Shown: one piece after another, positions 1 to 13,713 of the stretch
Position numbering within the stretch: the first letter of the stretch is position 1
Layout: the number at the start of each line of letters is the position of its first letter
Assembly (NCBI RefSeq): GCF_018446385.1
Contig: NC_055990.1
Span: forward strand, 25,505,891 to 25,569,890
DNA: 64,000 bases
Origin: Zingiber officinale
Taxonomy: Eukaryota; Streptophyta; Magnoliopsida; Zingiberales; Zingiberaceae
Direction of reading: 5' to 3'
Position numbers and translations under genes: made by a program
The notes under the pieces: generated by a model
What the model saw: only the letters and a program-made list of their open reading frames with translations
Told to the model about the DNA's origin: nothing
Databases searched by the model: none

Positions 1-998
1 GATCACACCAAAAAGGGGGAGATTGTTGGAACCCCAAGGTTATTTTGGTGTGATCAACAAGTTAAGTTAGGTCCTGTGTATTTAACCTTGTGTCTAAGTG
101 TGCAGGAGCTTAGGAACACAGGTACTCGAGTGGAAGACGCAGCTAGCGAGAAGGACGGCACGCTGTGCGTCCGAGGGACGAGGTGCTACCGCGCGGTGTT
201 TTCGAGGGACGAAAGCCGGAGCGGAAGATTGCTCGGGGAGCAAGAGACGCAGCTAGCGAGAAGGTCGACGACCGAGGGACGAAGACTGCGGATGAGTACG
301 CTGGCGGACGAGAAGGAAACACGCGGCAATTCCGAGGGACGAGAAGCCGGAGGGAAGCACGCTCGAGAAGACCGGAAGTTGGGTTCGGGTGAGCCCTTTT
401 CCGGATGGCAGAGATCACCCAAGCGAGCGGATCTGGAGGAGAAGAACCGGACCAAGGAGGGAGAACCAGAGAAGCGGTCCCGGATGAAAAAGTCAACTAT
501 GTTGACTTTGGGCTCCGGGGCGCCCGGACCCATCCGGCGCCGGAACCTTCCGGCGCCGGAACAAGAATGTTGACCAGATCGAGAATTATCTCGATCTGAA
601 CGTTGGGGGATAAATTTTATCCCCCCCAGGGCGCCCGGAACCTTTCCAGGCGCCCCGACCAAGGCTATAAATACAGCCTTGGTCCAGAAGCTTTAAATCA
701 GTTCAGAAATTGTAAACAACACTTGTGTGCTTCCATTTCTTTGATTAGCTTCTTTCTTTTTGTGCCTACACTGCTGTAAACGAGGCTTCTCCGCCTGAAG
801 GAGTTTTTAGTGCAACAATCTTCCTTGGATTAACAACCTCCCCGGTTGTAACCAAGTCAAAACCGGTGCCTCGTTTTTATGCTTTATTTTCTGCTTAATC
901 TATTCTTTTTCAAGTGTTAGCTTAATTGTCCGAGAAAGGGTTGTGTTTTACTCAGGGCTATTCAACCCCCCCTTCTAGCCGGCCGCATCGGTCCTACA
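1..998 (+). mobile_element. 3' end of a copia-type LTR retrotransposon (PPT and 3' LTR)
   Basis: A purine-rich tract (aaaagggggaga, about 11-22) is followed by a sequence that begins TGTTGG at 24 and ends CCTACA at 998, so this is read as a polypurine tract plus a 3' LTR of about 975 bp. A TATA-like ctataaata lies near 664-672, as expected for the LTR promoter. The same LTR family recurs at 23961 and 26908: shared stretches include the segment around agctagcgagaa, ggttcgggtgag, and the ccccttctagcc block near the end. The body of the element lies left of the window. No coding part is visible. It appears inserted just upstream of the Ty3-type LTR at 1071. Family assignment is by the copia-type gag in its relative. 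Confidence 0.75.
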
Positions 999-1070
999 AA
1001 AACAACCGACCGAGCGGACATCCTTCAGGAGGCCGCTAGCCGAGGTGACCTCCACTCGGCCCAGGGAGGG

Positions 1071-1596
1071 TGTTGGCTGATCGACCCTCCCGCGCAGACT
1101 GGTAAAGGACAAAGAGTGGTTAGTGGTATCTTTCTAGAGACCCGTTCCGTCGATAGGAGGCATGGTCAACAGCAGAGTCCGTGGCATGATCAGACAGAGA
1201 ATCGTACGGTGAAAGCTTCCACTGTCACGTCAGAGATATGCTCGTGCTATTGAGGTATGGAGACAGACGCGCTTTTCTGACACGCCCATTCCAGGTATAC
1301 TTTGAGGGGTGTGCATGCCTCGGGGAGCGTGTGCACGCCCCTAATAAGCCCTATATAAGGGCCTCCAGACTCCAACGGAGGGATGCGCTATTGATTACTG
1401 TAGCTACAGTTCTTGTCACTCTATTTCGATTTCTTATCGCCAGGAGCTGACTTGAGCGTCGGAGGGTCGTTGCCGGGAACCCCTTCCCGGCTCAGTTTTG
1501 TGCTTGCAGGTTCTCGCCGGAGGTCAACGTCACTCAGAGGGCCACGCAGAGTCAACGAGAGCGTCGCGTCCCTAGCGACCAGCGACTCATCACTCA
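1071..1596 (+). mobile_element. Ty3/gypsy-type LTR (probably a 3' LTR)
   Basis: A purine-rich ccagggaggg ends at 1070 and the next base starts TGTTGGCTGATC, the usual PPT/LTR junction. A TATA-like ctatataagg sits near 1350 and is followed by a GC-rich leader. The right end is placed near 1596 where GC-rich sequence gives way to AT-rich DNA, but I could not fix the terminal CA. The Ty3 assignment rests on general LTR style and is tentative. Sequence 999-1070 would be the internal 3' part of this element, cut by the copia-type insertion at its left. Confidence 0.5.
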
Positions 1597-1850
1597 AATA
1601 AGATTATATATATATATATAAATTTTATGGAGGATTGTTTAAAAATAGTTTATTAACTATTAAGTATTAACAATTAAGATTTGTTGATTAAATTAGACAT
1701 CTTTATCTCACTATTTTTTACTAAGCATCTTGACCCATTACTAAGTCTCAATTAATTCGGTGAAGCTCAAAATTAAATTACGTTAATGTCCTTTTTATTT
1801 TTCACATTGAAAATGATTTCATAGTTTATTAGTAATTTCCACAAATGCAT

Positions 1851-2110
1851 TAATCAGGGGTTTAGAGTTCAAAACTCAGTTGCGATATATTATTATAAAT
1901 TTTTCTCATTAATCAACTAGTTATTTAGATTTCGAGACTCAGCTGTGTTGCATTATTGAGAATTTTTCTCATTATTCAATCAAAAATCTAGAGTTCGAGA
2001 TTCAGCTACGACGTATTATTGAAAATTTTTATTATAAGTTAATTAGGAATATAGAGTTCGAGACTCAGCTACAATGTATTATGGAAAATTTTTCTCATCA
2101 GTAATTTCTC
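1851..2110 (+). repeat. Four-copy tandem repeat (~65 bp) with a B-box-like core
   Basis: Four imperfect units, each with gagttcgagactcagct or a variant followed by gtattattgaaaatttttctcat, occur at about 1861, 1925, 1987 and 2051. The core resembles a pol III B box (GGTTCGANNCC), so the array could come from the 3' half of a tRNA-derived SINE. No A box or complete SINE is visible. The stretches on both sides (1597-1850 and 2111-2120) are plain AT-rich sequence with no gene. Confidence 0.6.
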
Positions 2111-2119
2111 TGGTTGTTT

Positions 2120-2510
2120 TATATAAAAAATATGTGTTGTTATGTTCTCTTCTTCTGATTCAATCGGTAATGTTTTTTTACTATCAAAAGAATGAATTAT
2201 TTAAAATTATTAAATAAGGTAATTTTTATAATTTATTAGGTTTTTTATTTTTTATTTTTATTTAGAAATCTGTTAGGAATTTTTTCGATAATAAAAGTGT
2301 GGATTAGGGCTCGAGTATTCAATTTCCAATTTCTAAACGCTGATACCTTGCTCTCTTCTTTCTCTCTGCCTCCTCTGCTCGCTTATGGCAACCTCCCCCG
2401 ACAGAAAACGATGCATACTTGAATGCCAGGACGATGATGACTATGAAAACTACATCCCTGTCCACAAACGTCGGGCTATGGAAGCACTGAAGGTCCTCTG
2501 GCACAAAAGC
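2120..2510 (+). pseudogene. Decayed 5'-end copy 1 of the DDX41-like helicase gene
   Basis: This segment repeats the promoter/leader and first 40 or so codons of the helicase gene at 4459. From an ATG at 2385 it encodes MATSPDRKR, then an acidic DDDDYENYIPVHKRRAMEALKVL block that matches the live gene (DDDDYEDYIPVHKRRAMEALKVL). The resemblance stops after the codons corresponding to QRKS, where unrelated AT-rich sequence (ttatttatatattatattac) begins. No helicase domain is present. The copy is a dead fragment or at most a 5' exon without a partner. Confidence 0.8.
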
Positions 2511-3074
2511 TTATTTATATATTATATTACAAACGCAACACATGTACACATCGTGGTAAAGAGAGTTTATCCTCTCTTCTTCCTATTCATAATGGCCCAT
2601 GTTTTTTTTCCATCAAAAGAATAAATTTAATTAAGAATTCAATTTTATTTAAAATATTTAAATAAGGTAACTTTTATAATTTTTTAGGTTTTTTATTTCC
2701 ATTTTTTTTATTTTTATATGGAAAATTGTCATAAGAAAAAAATAAGATTTTATTATAATTTTTTTTGTAAGAATAGGGGTTGATTAGGACACTTTCGAGT
2801 ATTCACTTTCCGATTCTCCTGAAACTGTTGAAACCCTGCTCCTCTTCTCTATACCTCCACTCACCCTCACTCCTATTCTCTCTACCTCCGCTCGCTGACG
2901 ATGATTCATCTTCTTTATTTCCAGGCGCATTCTCATGCCTCACCTCCAATCATGACCTCCATCGATAGAAAACGGAGCAAATCGGAACGCCGAGACGACG
3001 ATGATTACAAAGACTACATCCCTATCCACAAACGTTGGTCTATAGAAGCCCTGAAGGTCCTCTAGTGCAACAGC
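2511..3074 (+). pseudogene. Decayed 5'-end copy 2 of the DDX41-like helicase gene
   Basis: Same arrangement as the preceding copy: a leader with attacaaacgc, then cctctcttcttcc, then a T/A-rich stretch with ttttataattttttagg, then a CT-rich leader, then coding-like sequence from an ATG near 2952 (MTSIDRKRSKSERR followed by DDDDYKDYIPIHK). It reads into a stop shortly after EALKVL, at the same place where the other copies lose similarity. Start-to-start spacing from copy 1 is about 567 bp. Confidence 0.8.
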
Positions 3075-3634
3075 CGATTCATATATTATATTACAAACGC
3101 TACACGTGTACACAATCGTCGTAAATAGAGTTTATTCTCTCTTCTTCCCATTCATAATCGGTCATGTTTTTTTACTATTAAAAGTATAAATAAAATTATA
3201 AATTTAATTTTATTTAAAACGGTTAAATAAGGTAATTTTTATAATTTATTAGGTATTTATTTTTTATTTTAATTTGAAAAATTATTATAAGGAAAATTAA
3301 GATTTTATTAGGAATTTTTTTAGTAAGAAATGGGGTGAATTTTGTCTCTTTCGAGTATTCAATTTCCGATTCCCCTAAAACTGCATAATCCCTTGCTCCT
3401 CTTCTCTTTGCCTCCGCTTGCCCTTGCTCTTCTTCTCTCTGTCTTCGCTTGCTAACGACGATTTATCCTCCTTCTCTCCGACCACCTTCTCCTACCCCAC
3501 CTCTAATCCTGACCTCCACCAACAGAAAACAGAGCATACCTGAACACCAGGACGACAACGATGACTACAAAGACTATATCCCTGTCCACAAATGCCGGGC
3601 TATGAAAGCCCAGAAGATCCTCCAACGCAAAAGC
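3075..3634 (+). pseudogene. Decayed 5'-end copy 3 of the DDX41-like helicase gene
   Basis: Third unit, spaced about 559 bp from copy 2. The coding-like block near 3510-3634 reads TSTNRKQSIPEHQ then DYKDYIPVHKCRAMKAQKILQRKS. The initiator ATG is replaced by CTG. The unit ends at the same codon as its siblings and is followed again by tgattcatatattacaaacgc. Confidence 0.8.
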
Positions 3635-4024
3635 TGATTCATATATTACAAACGCAACACGTGTGCACAATCTTCGTAAAAGAGAGTTTATCCTCTCTTC
3701 TTTCCATTCATAGTCGGTCATGTTTTTTTTGCTATCAAAATAATAAATTAAATTAACAATTTAGTTTTATTTAAAATGGTTAAATATGGTAATTTTATAA
3801 TTTATTAGGTTTTTATTTTTTATTTTTATATTTTATTTGAAAAATTGTTATAAGGAAAAATAAGGTTTTATTAGAATTTTTTTCGATAAGAAAGGGAATG
3901 GATTAGGGCTCTTTCCAGTACTCACTTTTGGATTCCCCTGAAACTATCGAAACCCTTGCTCCTCTTGTCTCTGTCTCTACTTGCCCTTGCTATGAAAACC
4001 TAGAAAGCCCTCAAGTGTAAAAGT
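3635..4024 (+). pseudogene. Decayed 5'-end copy 4 of the DDX41-like helicase gene, internally deleted
   Basis: The leader part matches the other units (tcggtcatgttttttt, ttataatttattagg, ctttccagtactcactttt, gaaactatcgaaacccttgctcctctt). It then jumps from the CT-rich leader directly to tatgaaaacctagaaagccctcaagtg, which corresponds to the RRAMEALKVLQ end of the unit, so the start and acidic block are gone. It is the last copy before the live gene's own leader, which starts at about 4025. Confidence 0.7.
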
Positions 4025-4199
4025 CCAATTCATATATTATATTACAAACGTGCACGTCATCATAAAAAATATTTATGTTCCCTTCTTCCAATTCATAATC
4101 CATCATTTTTTTTTTACCGTCGAAAGAATAAATTTAATTAAGAATTTAATTTTATTTAAAATAGTTAAATAAGGTAATTTTTAAAATTTATTTGGTTTT

Positions 4200-4340
4200 T
4201 TATTTTTTATTTGGAAATTTGTTATAAACAGAATTTTTTCGGTTATAAAAAAAATTTCCAAACAGAATTTTTTCGGTTAAAAAAAAAAATTCGGTCAAAA
4301 AAAAACAGAATTTTTTCGGTTATAAAAAGTGGATCAGGGA
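4200..4340 (+). repeat. Short triplicated motif in the helicase 5' region
   Basis: The motif aacagaattttttcggttataaaaa is present three times between about 4226 and 4330, separated by short A-runs, and corresponds to the single gaattttttcgataa segment of the upstream copies. It lies roughly 120-230 bp upstream of the helicase ATG. Confidence 0.7.
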
Positions 4341-4458
4341 GTATTCAATTTCCAAACAGCCGACACCTTGCCCTCTTTTCTTCTGTCTCCCTTCGCTCGC
4401 CGACACCTTGCCCTCTTCTCTCTCCCCGCTCGCCGACACTCTCTCCCTCCGCTCGCCC

Positions 4459-7668
<3,210 letters not shown>

Positions 7669-8654
7669 TTTTTCTGTCAGACTTTGTAGTTGTGTCTACC
7701 TCTCATCAGTTGCACATCAAACTGATTCAGCTCTTGAAGGAACTATCTGTCTATCTACCAGTGCTGACTAAATGCCTTTAGATTTGTAATTTTTTTTTGT
7801 CAACTTGTTGCTGTAATCTTACAGATTGAACTCACTCTTGTGTTCTAACTTTCGCAGAAAATGCTGGATTTACGTGAACATCTTAGATAGTTTGGTTGAT
7901 TTCCTTTGTGTGTTTTCCTTTTCCTGCCATGTTCTTCACTTCAATAGGACTTACATAGTTGATTTTAATTATAATTAGGACTAATGGCTGCTCGTCCTCT
8001 TTCACATCATTTATAAGATCTGAAGTGTGTTTGAGAATCTTTAAGATTGATTAAATCCACAACAAAGATTTTGAAGAATGTCTTTAGCAAACTGTTTATA
8101 TGCCCTTGGGTTGGGGGCAGTGCTGTCACAGAGGCGGGGCGGACTGGCCCCCATGTTATCGGATTGAAAAAACTCCAATCCAAAATGGGTTAATTCATGA
8201 GCCTGTTAAAAAAAATAATTAATTAAAATTTTAAAATTTAAGCTGCCATATAGATGGATCAAATCTATGAGTCTGTTGAGTTTTCATTTAACTTATTTGG
8301 AATCACAAAAGCATGGAGTTGGTGCACTATTGATTATGTTAAAATGGATTGATAAATTGATAAAATTCTGCTCAAATTGTTTAGCCAGATATCAATCCAA
8401 AGACTCAATCTAAATTGACAGTTAAATTAACGGCTGTATCTGGATCCCTGAGACCGCACCGGTTATACATATAACTATTAAGATGCGTTTAATTTACGAT
8501 TATTCATCTAAAGTTATCAATGAAAATCCTATTTGATTTAGATAATCCGTAATTCGCGAGTAATGTTCTATGTCCGACACGTTAGCAAAGACATATAACT
8601 CGGAATCGAAAAACATCGAAAAATTGAGATTTTTTTGATTCTGGAATTAACGAA
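7669..8654. other. Intergenic region after the helicase gene
   Basis: Contains the helicase 3' UTR, then AT-rich DNA. A short GC-rich patch (cacagaggcggggcggactggcc, about 8129-8151) stands out, but I see no gene, RNA or bounded repeat in it. Confidence 0.5.
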
Positions 8655-9540
8655 TTTTTTTTTATCTAAAATACACTCGAATAAAAGAAAAATATAAGAA
8701 AAAAAATATAAAGAAAAAAATGAAAAATATAATAAATAAAATAAATAAATTAAAAAAACATAAAAAAACAAAATAGAAAAAACTGAAAAAATGTAAAAAA
8801 TAATTTAAAAATGTAAGAAAATAAAAAATAGAAAAAAAGGTTAAAAAATTAAAAAAAATAAAAAATTGTAACAATAAAAAAATTTAAAAAAGAGAAAAAA
8901 CGTAAAAAAATAAAAAAAAAACGTAAAACAATTAAAAAAACGTAAAAAAATAAAAAACATAAAAAAAATAAAAAAACGTAAAAACGTAAAACAATTTAAA
9001 AAAACGTAAAAAAATAAAAACATAAAAAGATAAAAAAAATTAAAAAAAACGTAAAAACGTAAAACAATTAAAAAAACGTAAAAAAAATAAAAACATAAAA
9101 AAAAATAATAAAAACGTAAAAAAATAAAAACATAAATTTTTTTTAAAAAAGTAAAAAAATATAAAAATATAAAAACGTAAAAAAAAAAATAAAAACATAA
9201 AAAAATGTAAAAACGTAAAAAAATAAAAAACATAAATTTTTTTAAAAAAAATGTAAAAACGTAAAAAAAAATAAAAAATGTAAAAACGTAAAAAAATAAA
9301 AACATAAAAAAAAATTTTAAAAGTAAAAAAATAAAAAATGTAAAAACGTAAAAAAAATTAAAAGATAAAAAACTTTAAAAAACAAAAATAAAATAAAAAT
9401 CATAAAAAAAAAAGAAAAAATTAAAAAACTTTAAAAAAAAGCATAAAAAAAAAATTAAAAAACGTAAAAAACAAAGAAAAAAAAAGTAAAAACATCAAAA
9501 AATAAAGAAAATGTGAAAAAGAAAAAGTAAAAAATTGTAA
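8655..9540 (+). repeat. A-rich minisatellite / low-complexity block
   Basis: About 885 bp made almost only of A runs broken by cgt, cat and t, for example aaaaacgtaaaaaaataaaaacataaa repeated with drift. Apparent phenylalanine/tyrosine-rich open frames on the minus strand are only the complement of the A runs and are not genes. It is followed by a short ATT microsatellite at about 9565-9588. Confidence 0.9.
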
Positions 9541-9561
9541 AGTTTAAGTAATAATAATAAT

Positions 9562-9593
<32 letters not shown>

Positions 9594-10314
9594 GTTAGTT
9601 TTGTAAGAAGGTATTATAATAAAAATTAAACTAGGCTATTTATTAAAATCTTTAAATAAATAAATTTTTATTGTATTATCTATGTTAAATCAAATAAAAT
9701 TTAATTATATTTTATTTCTTATAACTTAATTATTTAAATAATCACATAATTAAAATTATACATATAAATTTACGTGGTCTCTACACCTATCTTTTTTTTA
9801 TTCCAATTTAATAAACCTTAGTTTTATCAAACTAAGGATTTAGCTCAGATTATCCATTTTAAATTCTAGGGTTTCTTTCAATTTGAAAGTTACCATTTAG
9901 TACATTTTTTTTACTAAGACTTAATCCAATCAAAACCGTCTACCAATTTTACCATATCCCCTGGATACCCTGTCGTTCGATGACCAAAGTAATATGTATA
10001 ATTTGAATATCACAAGAAACTATTGATCGCCGAAAATACTTGGAATATCATAAAAAGGCCAAATGACCGAAAAACGATGCGGAATCTTTTTAAAGCGGGG
10101 AAATGACGAAAATGCGACGCAGTGTAGGATAAACTTCCGGTCTTCTCCTTTTATCCGTTTCCCCGTTTCCTCCAAAGCTACGACGGCGGCCGCCAGCCAG
10201 AGCGGGTCTAATTCTTAGATCGAAAGACGTAGAGAAGCTCCTGCTGCAATCTTCTTTGTAGGATCCAAAACGATTGTTTGACGGAGTTTGGGTGCTAAAT
10301 TGAGCGACCCGGTG
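9541..10314. other. Intergenic AT-rich region and likely promoter of the next gene
   Basis: AT-rich sequence until about 10130, then a GC-richer stretch (cgacggcggccgccagccag) that is probably the 5' UTR of the gene starting at 10315. No TATA box that I would defend. Confidence 0.4.
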
Positions 10315-12954
10315 ATGTCTTCGGCTGTGGCAACAACCGGAGGGGGCAGCGCTGGTAAGGGGAAAGGCGTCGCGGCGTCGGAGGCGAACAAGAAGATCGA
10401 TGCATCGGGGAAAACAACTATGGTTGCCAGGCCGAAATCTGCCACGGTAGTCAAGAAGTCCGAGGTAAAGATCTCTTTTTTTTTTCTGAGAAAAATTGCG
10501 ATCTGGTGTGGGAGTTCGTACGATCTGTCTCTTCCTGCTTGATTGATTTTCTTAATGCACGATTTGCCTTATTTGACTGGTTTTGGATTTGGATTCTGTT
10601 GAAGATAACATTTCCCCTTTACATCATTGGTATAAATTCCTAAATGTCGAAAAATAATGTTCAATTTTGGTAACTTCGATTGAGATTGTGGCTTGTTTTC
10701 AGATCTGTTTCTGCTTCAGTTTGATGCATCGGAACCCATTGATTTTGGATCGGAAGCTTCTCCATTCTTATGCATCATATTGTGTTTCTTTTCCATTGCA
10801 TTTGTTAAACATTTGGTTCGTGCTAATGTGAAGGTTAAAACAACAATTGCCGCATCCAACGCCTCCAAAACTGTGACAAAAACCAAAATTAGAGCAAAAA
10901 CCGTGAAGAAAGTGTATTCTTTGCCCGGCCAGAAGCATGATCCTCCTGAAGAGGTTTGTGATTTCCAAACATACAATTCTCCTTTGTTGCAACTTGCAGT
11001 TGGGTGAATAGTTCCTTTGGTGTTGTTTCACATAGAGGGAACCCTTGAGGATATTCTATGAATCTCTGTCGAAACAAATTCCCTCAAGTGAAATGGCACA
11101 ATTTTGGTAAGATTGTTTTCTCTGTTATCCCTACCTCTACACTTGTTCATTGCTTCTGAGCTCCTTTCTTTAGCTGATACTGCTTGCATACCGTAATAAG
11201 CGAATTATCATACTATCGACTTGCTAAGGTGATAAACTAGGCAACTTCATGTATCTGTAAGAAGACAATGCATCACAAGAAGACCATTCATGTAACTTTC
11301 ATTCTTTGATCATACACCTGAGACCCATATAATGATGCTAACAATTTTTCTTTAGCAAAATGTTCCAAAAGTCCCTTTTGGTGAATTTGTCTCCTCCATT
11401 ATGCTGCCTGAGAGCATATGCAAGAAATCAACTGCTTGCATTTAGGTAAAACTTGAGCCTATTCATATCCTAAAGAAGAATGGTGGTTGATTTGTTTTGA
11501 TGGGGCACCCCATTGTCTCTAGATCATGCAGGTGGGTGCATATTATGCTATTCTCCTACTGTCATTCTAAAACAAAACACATTCCCCTGTAATTGCAGGC
11601 CCTGGTGCAGATATGATTGGGTAGTTAGTAGGAGAATTTGATTTCCTTTGAAACATCTGCTGTGACGTGACCTGAAAAAAAATATAGGGTAGATGGGAAC
11701 TCAAGCAAAGCTATGCTTTTTAATTTTTAGCTGTATGATGGAAACTGAACATCCAGTCTGATATAAGCAATATATGTTAAATAACTCACAGAAGACTGAT
11801 CATGGGATCAAGAACTATAACAGAATTAAAGCATAGTTTTGTAGCATACTTTGTTAGCATTTAGATGAAATGAATGAGTGTGTGACAAAGAAAGAAAGCA
11901 ATAAATTTGTTGTTATAGATCAAATTAGATGGTAATCTGGTTCCATGTTGAAGCAACCTTCTCTTGAATTAAATTGTACGCTGCATTTTAATGGATATAA
12001 TTGAAGGTCTATCCTGCAATCTTTTTCAAACTCCTGTCACACCTCTGTAGTGCGGTGCCCACTTTTGAGCTACTCCAAAAGTGTCAATTTTAGGGCCTAA
12101 AGTCATTTCTATTATGAAAAATTCCCTTAATTTGGTGTTTTAATCAAATCTTGAGTATATGCTTGAACACTCATCGAATTGAATATCACCACCATCATCG
12201 TCAAGCTGTTTTTGTTTCAAGTATTTAGAGTAGGTTACATAAATCTTCTCTCCATAAAACTTTTATCGGAAATGATATCACTAGTAATATTTTGCTGTAA
12301 TGTCACTTGTCATAAGCCAAGCACTTGGCACTCTTGCGGCTCCTGTAGTGGGTCAATCCTCCAACTGACAACCTTCACTTCTACAAAACTGACTTTGTGG
12401 GGCTATGATGTAGTTAGACAAGTGCCTCGTTGCACAGGAGGAAATTTGGTTAACTGAATGGCCTTAAAACAATGTACATTTTTTCATCTACAACATAATT
12501 GATTAAATTATTTATGTACATTAGATTCAATTATTCTTGTATTTCAGCATATTCATAGGATCTCAACCTATTTACTTCCATATTATCGTCTATTGGAGCT
12601 ACACATAATGCCCATATCTGTTAACCAATCATCCGCAATTTAAATGTGTAACTCAGAGGTAGTTTTAGTCATAACGTTTATGATGTTTCATCTCCAATTT
12701 GCAGGATGATGGAGCATGGCTTGTTGTCTCCTGAAAGAGCTAGAAAAACATATGATAAAAAGTTGAAGAGGCTGTCACAACAGAGATTGGGTACCCCCGT
12801 TAAACCCAAGCAGGACAAAGCAGAAAGCTCCAAGAAACCCCCACCTCAATCCAAGAATAGAAATGCCAAGGCCAAGAAACAAGCCGATAGTGATGATGAT
12901 AATGATGATGGAGATAATGATTTCATTGTCAAACCAAAGAAGGCCAGGATCTAA
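10315..12954 (+). CDS. Plant-conserved small basic protein of unknown function, probably nuclear
   Basis: Four exons, 10315-10464, 10834-10953, 11036-11106 and 12705-12954, with GT-AG borders and consistent phase, give 196 residues. The N-terminal half is rich in Lys, Ala, Ser and Thr (SAVATTGGGSAGKGKG, then KTKIRAKTVKKVYSLPGQ). The centre is the most conserved-looking part: KHDPPEEREPLRIFYESL, then EMAQFWMMEHGLL and SPERARKTYDKKLKR. The tail is lysine-rich with an acidic run (DSDDDNDDGDND) and a basic KPKKARI end that looks like a nuclear signal. I recall similar uncharacterised plant proteins but no named function. The 1.6 kb third intron contains no recognisable element. It is convergent with the KOBITO1-like gene. 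Confidence 0.8.
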
Positions 12955-13713
12955 CACAGACGGGTAGATAATCCAATTGTAGAGTTAGACAATGGCATAG
13001 TTTTTGGTAGATGAGGTGTGATCCAGTGTCAGAAACTCAAACGAGTGAAGGGAAATGGAGATTGAGATGCGTCAATTATGCTCGCGGCTAACAGTCTGAT
13101 CAAAAAAAAAATTGGGCATTTTTTAAAAATTGTATTTCTCAAATTTATGTAAGATAATAATGGACCTTGGTGTTTGTTGTTGATGTGGATCTTGTCATAT
13201 GCATAGAATAACACTGCCTGAAATTTAATTGGCCAATCTTATTTTTCATCATTTAATATGCATATTTATTATAATTTTACATTATCTAATTGAAATATTT
13301 ATTGATTATCTAAATACATATCATATATGATTTGTAATGATATATGAAAAGATTTCCATAATTGAAGGTTTGGTGTTCTTGATTGAGCGTTTTGAAAGTA
13401 GAAAAAAAATATATGATTCAAAGATTTTTACTTTATTAAAAATGAAAAAGTAGGGGGAAATGCCAATAATTTCTATACAAGCAGTTAAGATATCCATAAT
13501 ACATGAGTTTGTTAAATCTAAAAGTGCAAGAGGAATGTTACTGATCTCCTAAATCACTCTACTGTTCTTCTACGTGTATATTAAAAAAAAAAAAAGGTTC
13601 ATGAAGCCTCAAAATATTCCCTATAGAAAAACTCTTAGCCTCACTAAACTCGTTTGGATTTCCAAGTTCTTGAAATATATGAACCTGGGAAAGAAATGGA
13701 GTTTGATGCCGTT
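12955..13713. other. Intergenic region between two convergent genes
   Basis: About 760 bp of AT-rich DNA between the 3' ends of the small basic protein gene and the KOBITO1-like gene. It should hold both 3' UTRs. No other feature seen. Confidence 0.5.

Noticed and set aside
8568-9305. Phe/Tyr-rich minus-strand open frames in the A-rich block
   Set aside because: They are the complement of A runs; no start context, no domain, low complexity only.
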